This document shows positions 9,263 through 17,893 of a stretch of DNA of 64,000 nucleotides, in pieces. The notes beneath the pieces are model-generated. The model did no database searches, had not been told where the DNA came from, and saw only the letters and a program-made list of their open reading frames with translations. How positions within the stretch are numbered: the first letter of the stretch is position 1; every line of letters begins with the position of its first letter. The DNA lies in assembly GCA_963753285.1 (NCBI GenBank), contig CAVWBT010000005.1:362790-426789 (forward strand). Reading direction: 5' to 3'. The stretch is from JAHEDH01 sp963753285 (GTDB taxonomy: Bacteria > Actinomycetota > Acidimicrobiia > Spongiisociales > ZC4RG35). Position numbers and translations under genes: made by a program.

Positions 9263-9990
9263 AGGTAGGCCTGGACCACCCGGACGGCCTGCTCGGCGCC
9301 TTCGCCGGTCAGTTTGAGGCGTGTGTCCTCGGGAGCGATGCGCCTGACTGCGAGCCGAGCCCAGTCGGATGCCGAGCCCTTGATCAGATTGGGTGCATCA
9401 TCGGGGCCGTAGACCCACTTGGCGTATCCGGGTCCGATGACTTCGACCCGGATCTGCACGTAGTCGAGTCCGGCTGCCTTGAAGCTGTGGGGCAACGCCT
9501 TCCAGCCGAGCCAGCAGACGTGCCGGATTCGCTGGGTGTCCTCGATCTCTGCATCGGTGGCGGCGTAGATGTCGAGACCGTGTGCCCACGTCTCCATCAG
9601 GCGGGTGGTGGCGAGGGTCTTGGCGCTCACCTCGCCGGTGATCCACTCCACCCGGTCCGAGGCCTGCATGTGTGAGAGCGGCTCGACGACCTTGGCCCGG
9701 CCGTTCCGCCACCACTCGATCACGTCCTGGGGGCGCATCTTGCGGCCCTTCTCGACCGCTTCCTGACGGATTACGTCGAGGTCGGAGGCCGATCGGTAAC
9801 GCTCGAGGTCGGCCTCACCTGCGATGACGGCGGCGGCGAGTTCCTCGTAGTCGGCGAGATGCGAGATCGTGTCGCGGATCGACCAGCCCTTCGCCGGGGT
9901 TTCCTTGTCCCACAGCTTCAGGTTCACCTGTTGGAGGTACTGGTCGAGGAACTGTTGTTCCGCTACGAGGTCAGAGAGTATTTCGCGCAC
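9259..9990 (-). CDS. TIGR03084-like DinB/mycothiol-maleylpyruvate-isomerase fold protein
   Basis: A 243-residue four-helix protein. DTISHLADYE and ETWAHGLDI provide the histidines and glutamate expected of the metal site in DinB/MDMPI-like proteins, and the C-terminal half resembles the sterol-carrier-like second domain of TIGR03084 members. The family often acts in thiol-dependent chemistry, but no specific reaction can be assigned. The start is GTG 9990, placed 6 nt after TAAAAT, a leaderless arrangement. The stop overlaps the start of the btpA-like gene. Confidence 0.82.
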   Translation of the reverse strand: MREILSDLVAEQQFLDQYLQQVNLKLWDKETPAKGWSIRDTISHLADYEELAAAVIAGEADLERYRSASDLDVIRQEAVEKGRKMRPQDVIEWWRNGRAKVVEPLSHMQASDRVEWITGEVSAKTLATTRLMETWAHGLDIYAATDAEIEDTQRIRHVCWLGWKALPHSFKAAGLDYVQIRVEVIGPGYAKWVYGPDDAPNLIKGSASDWARLAVRRIAPEDTRLKLTGEGAEQAVRVVQAYL

Positions 9991-10038
9991 GCAACGATTT
10001 TAGTGCCATTCACGGCGTGTATGGCACGAAGCGCCCGT

Positions 10039-11121
10039 TCACCAGGTCCGATCGGCCTGTTCCTCGTCGAACGGCGACGGCGGATGAACCGACGTCGGTT
10101 CCTCGACGATGGCGTTCAGATCGTCGATCAGCATCCGGAGTCGACCGAAATGGCGGCGATCGAACCAGAAGGCCACCCGTGCGTCGTCGAGCGAGTCCTC
10201 GTCGCGCACCTCGGCGGGTGTGGGTTCGATGATCTCCATCTCGCCTTCTGTGATGATGTCGACGTAGGCCCTGTTGAGTCGGGCGAGCAGGTCGGGGCTC
10301 GGAGGCTCCAGGAGTCGCAGCACCAAGCGGCCGTTGACGTAGCGCTGGCTCTGATAGTTGGCGTAGAACCGGCAGATGATGTCGGCGGCCTCTTCGGGGT
10401 CGTGGAGCCGTTGGAACAGATTCATGTCCTCGGGGGAGATGAGACCCTGGGTGATGAGCACGTTCTCGCAGAAGTCGATGACAGGCTGCCAGTAGCCGGA
10501 GTCTTCCGACTCGAGGAGGATGATGGGATGGAGGTCGCTCTTCCCGGTCTGGATCAGCGTCAGCAGTTCGAAGCTCTCATCGAGGGTGCCAAACCCGCCC
10601 GGGAACAGCGTGAAGGCGTGTGACTCCTTGACGAAGCCCAGCTTGCGGGTGAAGAAGTATTTGAAGTTCACGACCCGATCGGGATCGACGAACTCGTTGG
10701 CGGATGCCTCGAACGGGAGACGGATGTTCACCCCGTAGGAGTTCTCGATGCCGGCACCGCGGTTCCCTGCTTCCATGATCCCCGGACCTGCGCCGGTGAT
10801 CACCCCCCAGCCGCGGCCCGCCATGATCTTGGCGAAGCGCTCTGCGAGCTGGTATTCGGGGTTGTCCGGGCTCAGGCGGGCCGAGCCGTACATCGTGACC
10901 TTCGGCTCGGTGTGGCGGCTGAACACCAGCATCGAGTAACGCATCTCCTTGAGCGCGGTGTTGACGAGCTTGAGATCTCCCCGGGGGGCCCCGTCACGGT
11001 GCAGCTTGAGGGCGGTGGTGATCATCTCGGAGATCAGGTCGGCGTTGCCGTTGGTGGAGGCGGCGGCTACCAGCTCGGCGATCGTCGCATCGAGTTCAGG
11101 GTTCCCGGTGTCATAGGCCAT
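10039..11121 (-). CDS. LOG family (TIGR00730) Rossmann protein
   Basis: A 360-residue member of the LOG/lysine-decarboxylase-like family. The nucleotide-binding segment VITGAGPGIMEAGNRGA and the signature PGGFGTLDE are both intact. The family cleaves nucleoside 5'-monophosphates to base plus ribose 5-phosphate, the cytokinin-activating reaction in plants. The extra N- and C-terminal stretches make it longer than the compact LOG enzymes of about 200 residues. TACACT lies 8 nt before the ATG, suggesting a leaderless mRNA. Confidence 0.9.
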   Translation of the reverse strand: MAYDTGNPELDATIAELVAAASTNGNADLISEMITTALKLHRDGAPRGDLKLVNTALKEMRYSMLVFSRHTEPKVTMYGSARLSPDNPEYQLAERFAKIMAGRGWGVITGAGPGIMEAGNRGAGIENSYGVNIRLPFEASANEFVDPDRVVNFKYFFTRKLGFVKESHAFTLFPGGFGTLDESFELLTLIQTGKSDLHPIILLESEDSGYWQPVIDFCENVLITQGLISPEDMNLFQRLHDPEEAADIICRFYANYQSQRYVNGRLVLRLLEPPSPDLLARLNRAYVDIITEGEMEIIEPTPAEVRDEDSLDDARVAFWFDRRHFGRLRMLIDDLNAIVEEPTSVHPPSPFDEEQADRTW

Positions 11122-11193
11122 GGTCAGGAAGTGTACGGACCGTTTCCCGATGGCACGCAGGTTCGCCGGCGCAACCGGGACCCGAGATCAGGG

Positions 11194-11221
11194 AATCTGT
11201 CATCTGTCTTCTGTCGTCTCT
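11194..11221. repeat. Period-7 tandem repeat (AATCTGT type)
   Basis: Four consecutive heptamers (aatctgt, catctgt, cttctgt, cgtctct) fill the gap between the MoxR-like stop codon and the LOG gene. It is one of at least eight such intergenic arrays with the same 7-nt period but different unit sequences. Confidence 0.7.
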
Positions 11222-12213
11222 CACGCGAACACTGGCCCTCCGGGGCCCTTGCGGACGACGGCGCTCCAGACCGTCTCGTAGTGGTCGCGGTCGTAGATGT
11301 CGACGTGGGGAAGGACGAACTCCTCCCACGCCAGTCTGAGGGGGTCTTCGGCGTCCTCGTGGATCATCAGGCCGGTCGGCATTCGGTCCAGGAGGCTGCG
11401 CAGGCTGAGCGGCGTCTCGACCCTCGTCCCGGCGTCGATCGACTCGAAGCTGGCGTTCACTTCCACGCCCAGTCGGGCGATCGCCTCGACGAACGGATCG
11501 TTCATTCGCGGGTAACGCACCCGAAGCATCGCCTCGACCTGCTCGAGACCCGGAAAGCTCTTCTCCCAGATGACCCAGCGATCGGCGAACGCCTTGTTGA
11601 GGGTCTGGGTACCGGCGTAGTCCCTCAGGTCGGTCGGATTCATCGTGCCGAACACTCGAACGTCGTCGCGGAGGGCCACCGTTTCACCATTCGGCAGATC
11701 GAGGGCCGCGTATCTGTCGAGGAGCCCGTGGAGCGCGAACAGTGTCTCGGCGCCGGCCGCATTCAGCTCCGAGAGGTTGATCAGGCTCGGCCCACGCAGC
11801 GCCCTTGTGATGTCGCCGTCCTCCCAGCGGGATTCCGTCCCGCCGGCCCCGTCGCCGTGGAGCTTGGTCGAACCGATCAGGGTCACGTCTCTGACCTCTC
11901 CGGTCAGCGGGATCCGGTAGTAGGGCAGTCCGAGGCGCGCAGCGAACTGCTCGATGTCGTGGTCCTTGCCCGTTCCCATGTGGCCCCGGACCGCCAGATG
12001 CAGCGGGACGAACCCTTCGGGATTCTCGCGGCGTACCTCTTCGACCTGAGCGAAGCGGTACAGGACGCCGAGGTCGATGTAGTTCGGGTCGGGCACCGGA
12101 ATCTTCCCGATCCGCTGCTCTGCGTCGGGCAGATCGGGGTCGACCGTGAACTTCTCCAGCTCGATCGGGCGTCCATCCCCGCTGGGGTCTTCGAAGATCA
12201 TCGTCTCAGGCAT
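11221..12213 (-). CDS. MoxR-like AAA+ protein with degenerate Walker motifs
   Basis: A 330-residue MoxR/RavA-type AAA+ module. The P-loop reads GHMGTGKD, with Asp instead of the Thr/Ser that binds Mg, and the Walker B reads LINLSELN, with Ser instead of Asp before the catalytic Glu. Sensor 1 (FGTMNPTD) and the downstream ADRW segment remain. Binding without hydrolysis, or a divergent ATPase, is therefore possible. The start ATG 12213 was chosen because GGAAGGAAG lies just upstream; it overlaps the stop of the VWA gene by 8 nt. MoxR and VWA proteins usually work as a chaperone or insertase-like pair, and this pair is likely no exception. Confidence 0.85.
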   Translation of the reverse strand: MPETMIFEDPSGDGRPIELEKFTVDPDLPDAEQRIGKIPVPDPNYIDLGVLYRFAQVEEVRRENPEGFVPLHLAVRGHMGTGKDHDIEQFAARLGLPYYRIPLTGEVRDVTLIGSTKLHGDGAGGTESRWEDGDITRALRGPSLINLSELNAAGAETLFALHGLLDRYAALDLPNGETVALRDDVRVFGTMNPTDLRDYAGTQTLNKAFADRWVIWEKSFPGLEQVEAMLRVRYPRMNDPFVEAIARLGVEVNASFESIDAGTRVETPLSLRSLLDRMPTGLMIHEDAEDPLRLAWEEFVLPHVDIYDRDHYETVWSAVVRKGPGGPVFA

Positions 12214-14312
12214 TCGCCGCTTCCTTCCACAGGTTCGAGGTGGGTCGGGCGCTCCGAAGCCACCAGGTGTCCATACCACTGCGAGCCAGCGACCGACGGA
12301 GCGATGCACGCACACCGTCGACCATGGCCCGGGTCAATTCGTCGGGGCTCTCGACGACCTGGTTCCGCTCGTACGCCGAGCAAACCGTGTCATCGCCGAT
12401 CCCGATGCCGAGCACCGTCGTTCCGTTCCGCTCGATGTCCGCGACCGTCGTCTGGAGGCCTTCGAGCGAGCCTCGGGTCATACCGTCGGCGAGAACCACG
12501 AGGACCCGCACGTTGGCGCCGAGCCGGCCCATGCGTTCTGCTGCGACCACCAGGTTGAACTCGTCGACGTTCGACGCCTTGTCGAACATCGACACCGGTG
12601 GCGCCGAACGCGGATCGCGCCGGGCAGCGGTCGACGCCGCCCGGGGCTCGGCAGCCGTGTAGAACATGCCGGCCAGCAGCCCCTCGGCCTCCCTCCATCG
12701 ACGGTCGAACGGCTTGGCGATGTAGTGGTTGACCGTCGTCGTCAATCGCTGCGCGGCGCTTCCCTGGCTCTGGCGGAGGCCGGCGGTCGCCTGGCTGCGC
12801 GTGCGGGTGTACGACCACTCGGTGTCGGTCGGAGAGGCGGCGAAGGAACGGTTGAAGAGCGCCACCTCGAAATCGATCTGCAGCTCGTCGCAGAGCTTCG
12901 CGAGTGTCCATGCACCCAAGAGGGCACTCGGCATGCCCCACGAGGACTTCAGGCCGCGCTGGCCGGTGCGCGGCTGCAGCATCGATGCCGACCCGTCGAC
13001 CAGCAGCGAAACGGCATAGGTGCGCCTCGTCCGGGCGGCTCTTCGCTCGTACATCCGGGTGTAGAGACCGGCACCGATGAACAGCGCCGAGTGCGGGGAC
13101 ACGTCGCCCTGGTCGTATCCCGAGCGCAGGCCGCGTCGCTGGTTGGCTGCGAACAGGGGGAACAACTCGCCCGACACGCCGCGTTGGGCGACGTCCCATC
13201 TCCGTGCGGCTTCGGCGATCGCTTCGCGGCCCTCGGTGGCGAACCGGTTGAACGCCACAGGCGGTCGGGTGACCACGACCTTGCCCCCCTGACCGGTCGG
13301 GAGGAAGACCGTCGGAGCTTCAGACACCTTCAGCAACTGATCGGTGGAGGCATCGCCTCCGAGCTCGGAAGCGCCCTTGCGATCGGACAGTCCCGCCCTC
13401 GCTTGGGCGGCCCGTTTGGCCTCGGTGTAGCTCTCGGCGTCGCGGACGATCGGAGATGCCAGCCTCACCCGATCCACGCCTTGGGCCATCGAATCGGCGT
13501 CGACCTGCTGTTGAGCTCTGCGCTCGACCGTCGACGGTTGCTCGCTCAACTTCGTGAGCAATCCGTTCGCCCTGGCGATCTCGACGAGCACGATCGCCTG
13601 TTCGGCAACCTCCCACGGGTCGGTGGTGGCGTTGGTCTCGTCGATCGCCCCCTGTGCTTCCGCGAGTGCAACGGCGGCGCGGCCATCGAATGAGCGCTCC
13701 AGTTTGTCGCGCTCGGCATATCCGCCCGTGAGGAGGAAGATGCCGAGCGCGTACTGTGCGAGGGGCCCGGCGTTGCGGACCGACTCGGCGAATCCGGCGC
13801 GGTAGAGATCTGTCAGCACCGAGCGGGCACCGGGATAATGGTCGAGGTTCGCCCGTTCCTGCCTGGCGTCCTCCAGGGTGAAGAACATCGATTCGACCAG
13901 TGGGCCTCCCACCGCCTGGATCGCCGACAACAGATCGACCGGCGAGTCGACGGGGATGTCGCTTCCCGGACGTGATCGGCCAATGGTCGGGGATCACTCG
14001 AGCCTCTTCGAGGTCGGTCGAGATCAGGTGCACGACCTCGTGGAGTGCGGATGCGAGCGCCACTTCGGTCGGGGTGACCGGTGCATTCCGGTTGTAGGCG
14101 GCCTGGAAGATACGCGGATCACACACGACCTCGTCGTCGGATGCGGTCGATTCGGCTCCCAGTCGCACTCGGAGCTTGTCGTTGCCTGCCAGGCTTCGAG
14201 CGAAGCGAGTGACCGCCGGCGCGACCCGCTGGTAGCGGGCGACGACGTTTTCGATGTTGCCCTCTTCGGAGGGCAACATGTCTCGCAGAACGGTGGTGTT
14301 GCGGGCGCGCAT
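12206..14312 (-). CDS. HExxH plus VWA-domain protein, MoxR partner, with apparent frameshift
   Basis: Two overlapping minus-strand frames join into one protein of about 700 residues. The N-terminal frame (from ATG 14312) contains ALHEVVHLIS, an HExxH zinc-protease-like motif. After a G-run at 13965-13967 the sense continues one frame over, as SDIPVDSPVDLLSAIQ, and removing one G restores a single reading frame. The C-terminal part has a von Willebrand A domain with MIDAS motif LVDGSASM and VLVVLADGM. Putative metallopeptidase plus VWA fusions next to MoxR ATPases are known, with poorly defined roles. Whether the shift is a sequencing error or a real lesion cannot be told from the sequence alone. 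Confidence 0.78.
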
Positions 14313-14386
14313 AAGTCCTCATTGTCTCATACCGCCGCAACTCAGGGGGATTCGTCGAGTCACCGGATCGGTGACTCTGTCCTCCG

Positions 14387-14421
14387 CCTTGCGATCTGCG
14401 ATCTGCGAGATGCGATCGGTG
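14387..14421. repeat. Period-7 tandem repeat (ATCTGCG type)
   Basis: Five heptamers in a row (ccttgcg, atctgcg, atctgcg, agatgcg, atcggtg) lie 75 nt upstream of the VWA gene start. It has the same period but a different unit from the array at 11194. Confidence 0.65.
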
Positions 14422-14439
14422 GAGGAGAGCCGGTCGAGG

Positions 14440-14639
14440 GTGTCCCCCACGCAGTGGGGGAAGGTTCCTGCCGTCCGAGGAACGAGGACGGGAGGTAGGG
14501 GGACGACTCCAGCGGGGCTGATGTAGGCAGCGCTCGGTCAGTTCCCGACGACGACCGTCGCGAAGGTTCCTGCCGTCTGAGGAACGAGGACGGGAGGTAG
14601 GGGGACGACTCCAGCGGGGCTGATGTAGGCAGCGCTCTG
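14440..14639 (+). repeat. Structured dispersed repeat, two tandem copies (candidate ncRNA or RNA element)
   Basis: This holds most of the gap of over 300 bases between the VWA and DUF4230-like genes. Copy 1 starts with hairpin CCCCCAC-GCA-GTGGGGG, followed by a module able to form an H-type pseudoknot: stem 1 GTTCCT (14464) with AGGAAC (14478), and stem 2 CCGTCC (14471) with GGACGG (14486). Copy 2 lies 102 nt downstream: GTTCCT 14566, AGGAAC 14580, CCGTCT 14573 and GGACGG 14588, where one pair becomes U-G. Both end in GGAGGTAGGGGG and GACTCC. A third copy lies at 38028. Plus-strand polarity is favoured because the changed pair is wobble on plus but A-C on minus. Confidence 0.7.
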
Positions 14640-15386
14640 TCAGTTCCCGACGACCACCGTCACGTCGGTGTAGCCGAGGCTGCGGATCAGGCCCTCCAAC
14701 ACGGTGACCGCCCGGGCCTCGGCGCGCTCGAGCAGGCCGGCGTCGAGCGCCTGGGTCACGAGGACCTCTTCGGCTGCCAGACGCGCCGAACGCTCCAGGT
14801 CGAGGTTGCCTTTCGTGAACACACCGGTCTGGCGGTTGTAGACATGCGTGGCTTCGGTGTCCGGAGCGATGTAGGTGATATCGGCGGCGGGCAGGCGCAC
14901 GACGGCCTCGCCGGTTTCGGGATCGGCGAAGATGTCGTCGTCTTCCAGCTCACTCAGGTCGACCCCGGCTCCGATCGAAGCGACCACGAACATCGAGATC
15001 TGATCGCCCGTGGCCCAGTTGAGCCACCCTCGATCGTCGCCCTTCTCGATGGTCGTGTACTGGATGATCTCGACGGTGGTCAGATCCGACAGCTCTCTGA
15101 TGGACTGGGCGGTGACCGGGCCGAGTCGGGTGAACTCGCCTTCGCCGGTGAAGATGGCGGTCTGATCGCCGAGATCGGAGACGGTTTCGGCCGCCTTCCC
15201 GGCGATGTACGCCAGCGAGCCCAACAGGATCAGGGCCGCGATGCCGAGGCCGATCACGATGATCCTCCCGATACGGTCCATGCCAGAACGCTGACGTGGC
15301 GAGGCGGGCCGGCGCGCGGACGCAGGGCCGTTCTGCGCAACCGGTGCGTTCGGTTCGGCCGGCGCGCTCTGTCCAGGTTGGGTCAC
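14640..15386 (-). CDS. DUF4230-like single-pass membrane protein
   Basis: A 248-residue protein: a short Pro/Ala-rich cytoplasmic tail, one membrane helix (about residues 38-60, IGRIIVIGLGIAALILLG) and an extracytoplasmic domain resembling DUF4230, rich in beta strands then helices. Its function is unknown. The GTG start 15386 was chosen over an ATG at 15437 because TACGCT lies 6 nt before the GTG, the leaderless pattern, and the longer version would run into the promoter of the divergent M16 gene. The last codons and stop are partly duplicated downstream by the 102-bp tandem repeat. Confidence 0.72.
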   Translation of the reverse strand: MTQPGQSAPAEPNAPVAQNGPASARRPASPRQRSGMDRIGRIIVIGLGIAALILLGSLAYIAGKAAETVSDLGDQTAIFTGEGEFTRLGPVTAQSIRELSDLTTVEIIQYTTIEKGDDRGWLNWATGDQISMFVVASIGAGVDLSELEDDDIFADPETGEAVVRLPAADITYIAPDTEATHVYNRQTGVFTKGNLDLERSARLAAEEVLVTQALDAGLLERAEARAVTVLEGLIRSLGYTDVTVVVGN

Positions 15387-15444
15387 ACCAAGAGCGTACC
15401 GATCTGTTCTCGGTATCCCAGTGGTGATCCGTACCATGCCCCCA

Positions 15445-16695
15445 ATGCACTACCAGCTCACGACGCTGCCCAACGGGTTGCGGGTCATCACCGAGAGAAT
15501 GCCGGGCATCCGGTCCGTGGCCGTCGGCTGCTGGATCGACACCGGAACCCGGGACGAGAACTCCAACGAAGCCGGCGCCTCCCACTTCCTCGAACACCTG
15601 CTGTTCAAAGGCTCCGAGGACCTCTCTGCCCGCGAGATCTCAGAGCGCTTCGACGCGATGGGAGCAGAGTCGAACGCTTTCACCAGCAAGGACCACACCT
15701 GTTTCTGGGCGCGGTTGCTCGACGACGATCTCCCCGACGGGTTGGGAATGCTGTCGGAGATGCTCCAGCGCCCTGCCTTTCGAGCTCACGAGATCGACGC
15801 GGAGCGTCAGGTCGTCATCGAAGAGATCAACATGGCCGATGACGATCCCTCCGACGTCGCTTTCGAGTTGTTCATGGCTGCCGTGTTCGCCGGGCACCCG
15901 CTCGAGGCGCCGGTGCTCGGAACACGCGAGTCGATCCGGGGGATGACCCGTGACGACATCCACGGATACTGGAAGCGGCGGTACGGGGCCGGGTCGGTCG
16001 TCGTTGCGCTGGCCGGATCGGTCGACCACGACGACGTGGTGGGTCAGGTCGGTGACCTGTTCGGTGACTGGTCGGGTGATCCCCTCGACCACGAGTACGC
16101 CACGATCCACCCGCTGGCGAGCGTGCGGCTCGTGGAGCGGGACACCGAGGCCGCCCACGTCATCCTCGGCGGTTCGGGAATCGATCGCGCAGACGACCGG
16201 CGCTGGGCGTTCGACGTGCTCAACCTCGTCTTTGGGGGAGGCATGTCTTCGCGTTTGTTCACGACGATCCGCGAGGAGCGCGGACTGACGTATTCGGTGT
16301 ACTCGTTCAAGACCTCCTATGCGGACGCCGGAACCTGGGGCGTCTACGCAGGCACCACCCCCGACCAGATCGACACGGTGCTGGAGTTGGTCCATCAGGA
16401 GTTGGACGCAGTGATCGCCGACGGCATCACATTCCAGGAGATGGAACGTGCCAAGGGTGCGATGCGGGGGAGCCTTGCGCTCGCCATGGAGGACGCGTCG
16501 AGCAGGATGGTCAGGCTCGGACGTGCCGAGATGATCGGCTTCGAGCATCTCAGCGTCGACGAGCGCATCGAACGGGTCGAGGCGGTGACCCTCGAGGACA
16601 TCCACGACGTCGCCGAGACGGTGCTCGCCGGACCGAAGGTGCTCGGCGCCGTCGGCCCGTTCGACGCCGCCGACCTCGAGAAGCATCTCCGATGA
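15445..16695 (+). CDS. M16 family zinc metallopeptidase (insulinase/processing-peptidase type)
   Basis: A 416-residue M16 peptidase. The inverted zinc motif HFLEH is at residues 47-51 and the third ligand lies in the VVIEEINM segment about 75 residues later. The C-terminal half has the REERGLTYSVYSF signature. It resembles the single-chain bacterial peptidases often encoded near dapB in actinobacteria. TACCAT lies 7 nt before ATG 15445, supporting this start and a leaderless mRNA. The stop overlaps the dapB start by 4 nt. Confidence 0.92.
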   Translation: MHYQLTTLPNGLRVITERMPGIRSVAVGCWIDTGTRDENSNEAGASHFLEHLLFKGSEDLSAREISERFDAMGAESNAFTSKDHTCFWARLLDDDLPDGLGMLSEMLQRPAFRAHEIDAERQVVIEEINMADDDPSDVAFELFMAAVFAGHPLEAPVLGTRESIRGMTRDDIHGYWKRRYGAGSVVVALAGSVDHDDVVGQVGDLFGDWSGDPLDHEYATIHPLASVRLVERDTEAAHVILGGSGIDRADDRRWAFDVLNLVFGGGMSSRLFTTIREERGLTYSVYSFKTSYADAGTWGVYAGTTPDQIDTVLELVHQELDAVIADGITFQEMERAKGAMRGSLALAMEDASSRMVRLGRAEMIGFEHLSVDERIERVEAVTLEDIHDVAETVLAGPKVLGAVGPFDAADLEKHLR

Positions 16696-17441
16696 CCACG
16701 GTCGCCGTATCCGGCGCCGCCGGCAGGATGGGAAGGCTGATCGCCCGCTCCGTCACCGACGCTGCCGACCTCGAGTTGGTGGCGCTCTTCGGTCCGGGCC
16801 ATGCAGGCGAAACGATCGAGGGCCTGAGCGTCTCCGATGATCCAGACGTGTGCGCCGGGGCCGACGTCGTGGTCGAGTCGACCCTTCCCGGCGTGGCGAT
16901 CGACAACATCCGCCGGTGGGGAGAGCTCGGAGCACATGTGGTCGTCGGCACGTCCGGTGTGTCGGCCGATGACGTCGAGTCGGTATGGCCCGCCGAACTG
17001 GGGTGTCTCATCGTGCCGAACTTCTCGCTTGGCGCAGTGCTGATGATGCGGTTCGCCGAGATGGCGGCACCACACTTCCGCGCTGCGGAGATCATCGAGT
17101 TGCACCACGACGAGAAGGTCGATGCCCCGTCAGGTACTGCTGCGTCGACCGCCGAGCGGATCGGAACGGCCAATCCCGTCCAAGTGCGGCGCATCGAGTC
17201 GACCGAGAAGATCAGTGGCGTGCGCGGTGGATCCGTGTCGGGTGTCCCGATCCACTCGCTGCGGCTGCCCGGCCTCCTCGCACATCAGGAAGTCGTGTTC
17301 GGAAACCTGGGTGAAGTGCTGACCATCCGTCACGATTCCACAGACCGCGCCTCGTTCATGCCGGGCGTCCTGGCGGCGATCCGCCACGTCGGCGCCGTCA
17401 CCGGTGTGGAGGTCGGGTTGGAGTCTGCGCTCGGGATCTGA
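16692..17441 (+). CDS. dapB: 4-hydroxy-tetrahydrodipicolinate reductase
   Basis: DapB, 249 residues, uses NAD(P)H to reduce the product of DapA to tetrahydrodipicolinate in the diaminopimelate/lysine pathway. The N-terminal Rossmann motif is VAVSGAAGRMG, VVGTSG follows, and the catalytic/substrate segment is ELHHDEKVDAPSGTA. It is translationally coupled to the M16 peptidase gene. The dapA gene follows 2 kb downstream, separated by minus-strand genes. Confidence 0.96.
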   Translation: MTTVAVSGAAGRMGRLIARSVTDAADLELVALFGPGHAGETIEGLSVSDDPDVCAGADVVVESTLPGVAIDNIRRWGELGAHVVVGTSGVSADDVESVWPAELGCLIVPNFSLGAVLMMRFAEMAAPHFRAAEIIELHHDEKVDAPSGTAASTAERIGTANPVQVRRIESTEKISGVRGGSVSGVPIHSLRLPGLLAHQEVVFGNLGEVLTIRHDSTDRASFMPGVLAAIRHVGAVTGVEVGLESALGI

Positions 17442-17444
17442 CGT

Positions 17445-17819
17445 TCAGGCGTCGATCGACTCGAGGAAGAGTGCGATCACGAAGCCGTACACCAAGGCAA
17501 CCACGATCGCCCGGATCACCGCAGCGGGCACCGTCATGTCACGCCGTTCTGCGAACCGGCCGATCAGGAACGAGGCGATCACCCAGAAGGTGGTGTCGAG
17601 CGGCCAGGCCACCGGCAGGTCTCCGGCGAAGAACGCGAACAGGGCCGACACCGGGAGCGCCGAGGCGTAGAGGCTGAAGCCTGCGGTCTCGCAGATGCCG
17701 TCGCAGCCGTCGCCGAGCGCGAGCGATACGCCGAGAGTCGAGGCGATCACCACGAATGCGGCGAGTAGCCCCAACGCCATCACGGTGGGTCGGCAGCCGA
17801 ACCCTTCTTCGTGTTCCAT
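17445..17819 (-). CDS. Small integral membrane protein, 124 aa
   Basis: A hydrophobic protein with probably four membrane helices (about 13-36, 47-66, 72-88 and 97-118). A cysteine pair GCDGIC lies in the first loop. I do not recognise the family. It is convergent with dapB, 3 nt apart, and downstream of the cyclophilin gene, from which it is separated by a strong inverted repeat. Confidence 0.75.
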   Translation of the reverse strand: MEHEEGFGCRPTVMALGLLAAFVVIASTLGVSLALGDGCDGICETAGFSLYASALPVSALFAFFAGDLPVAWPLDTTFWVIASFLIGRFAERRDMTVPAAVIRAIVVALVYGFVIALFLESIDA

Positions 17820-17833
17820 CGATGCGGTGGCCC

Positions 17834-17893
17834 GAATCGTTCTTGTGACGAGAACGTCGATATTCCCGACGTCTCCGTCACAAGAACGGATTC
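17834..17893 (-). terminator. Long near-perfect inverted repeat after the cyclophilin gene
   Basis: Arms at 17834-17859 and 17867-17893 pair over about 26 bases with one bulge and one or two mismatches, leaving a 7-nt loop (ATATTCC). The arm contains TTCTTGTGACG. The right arm reaches into the cyclophilin stop codon (17892-17894). No U-tract is evident, so besides termination it could be a processing site, an operator for the downstream membrane gene or a small mobile inverted repeat. Confidence 0.6.
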
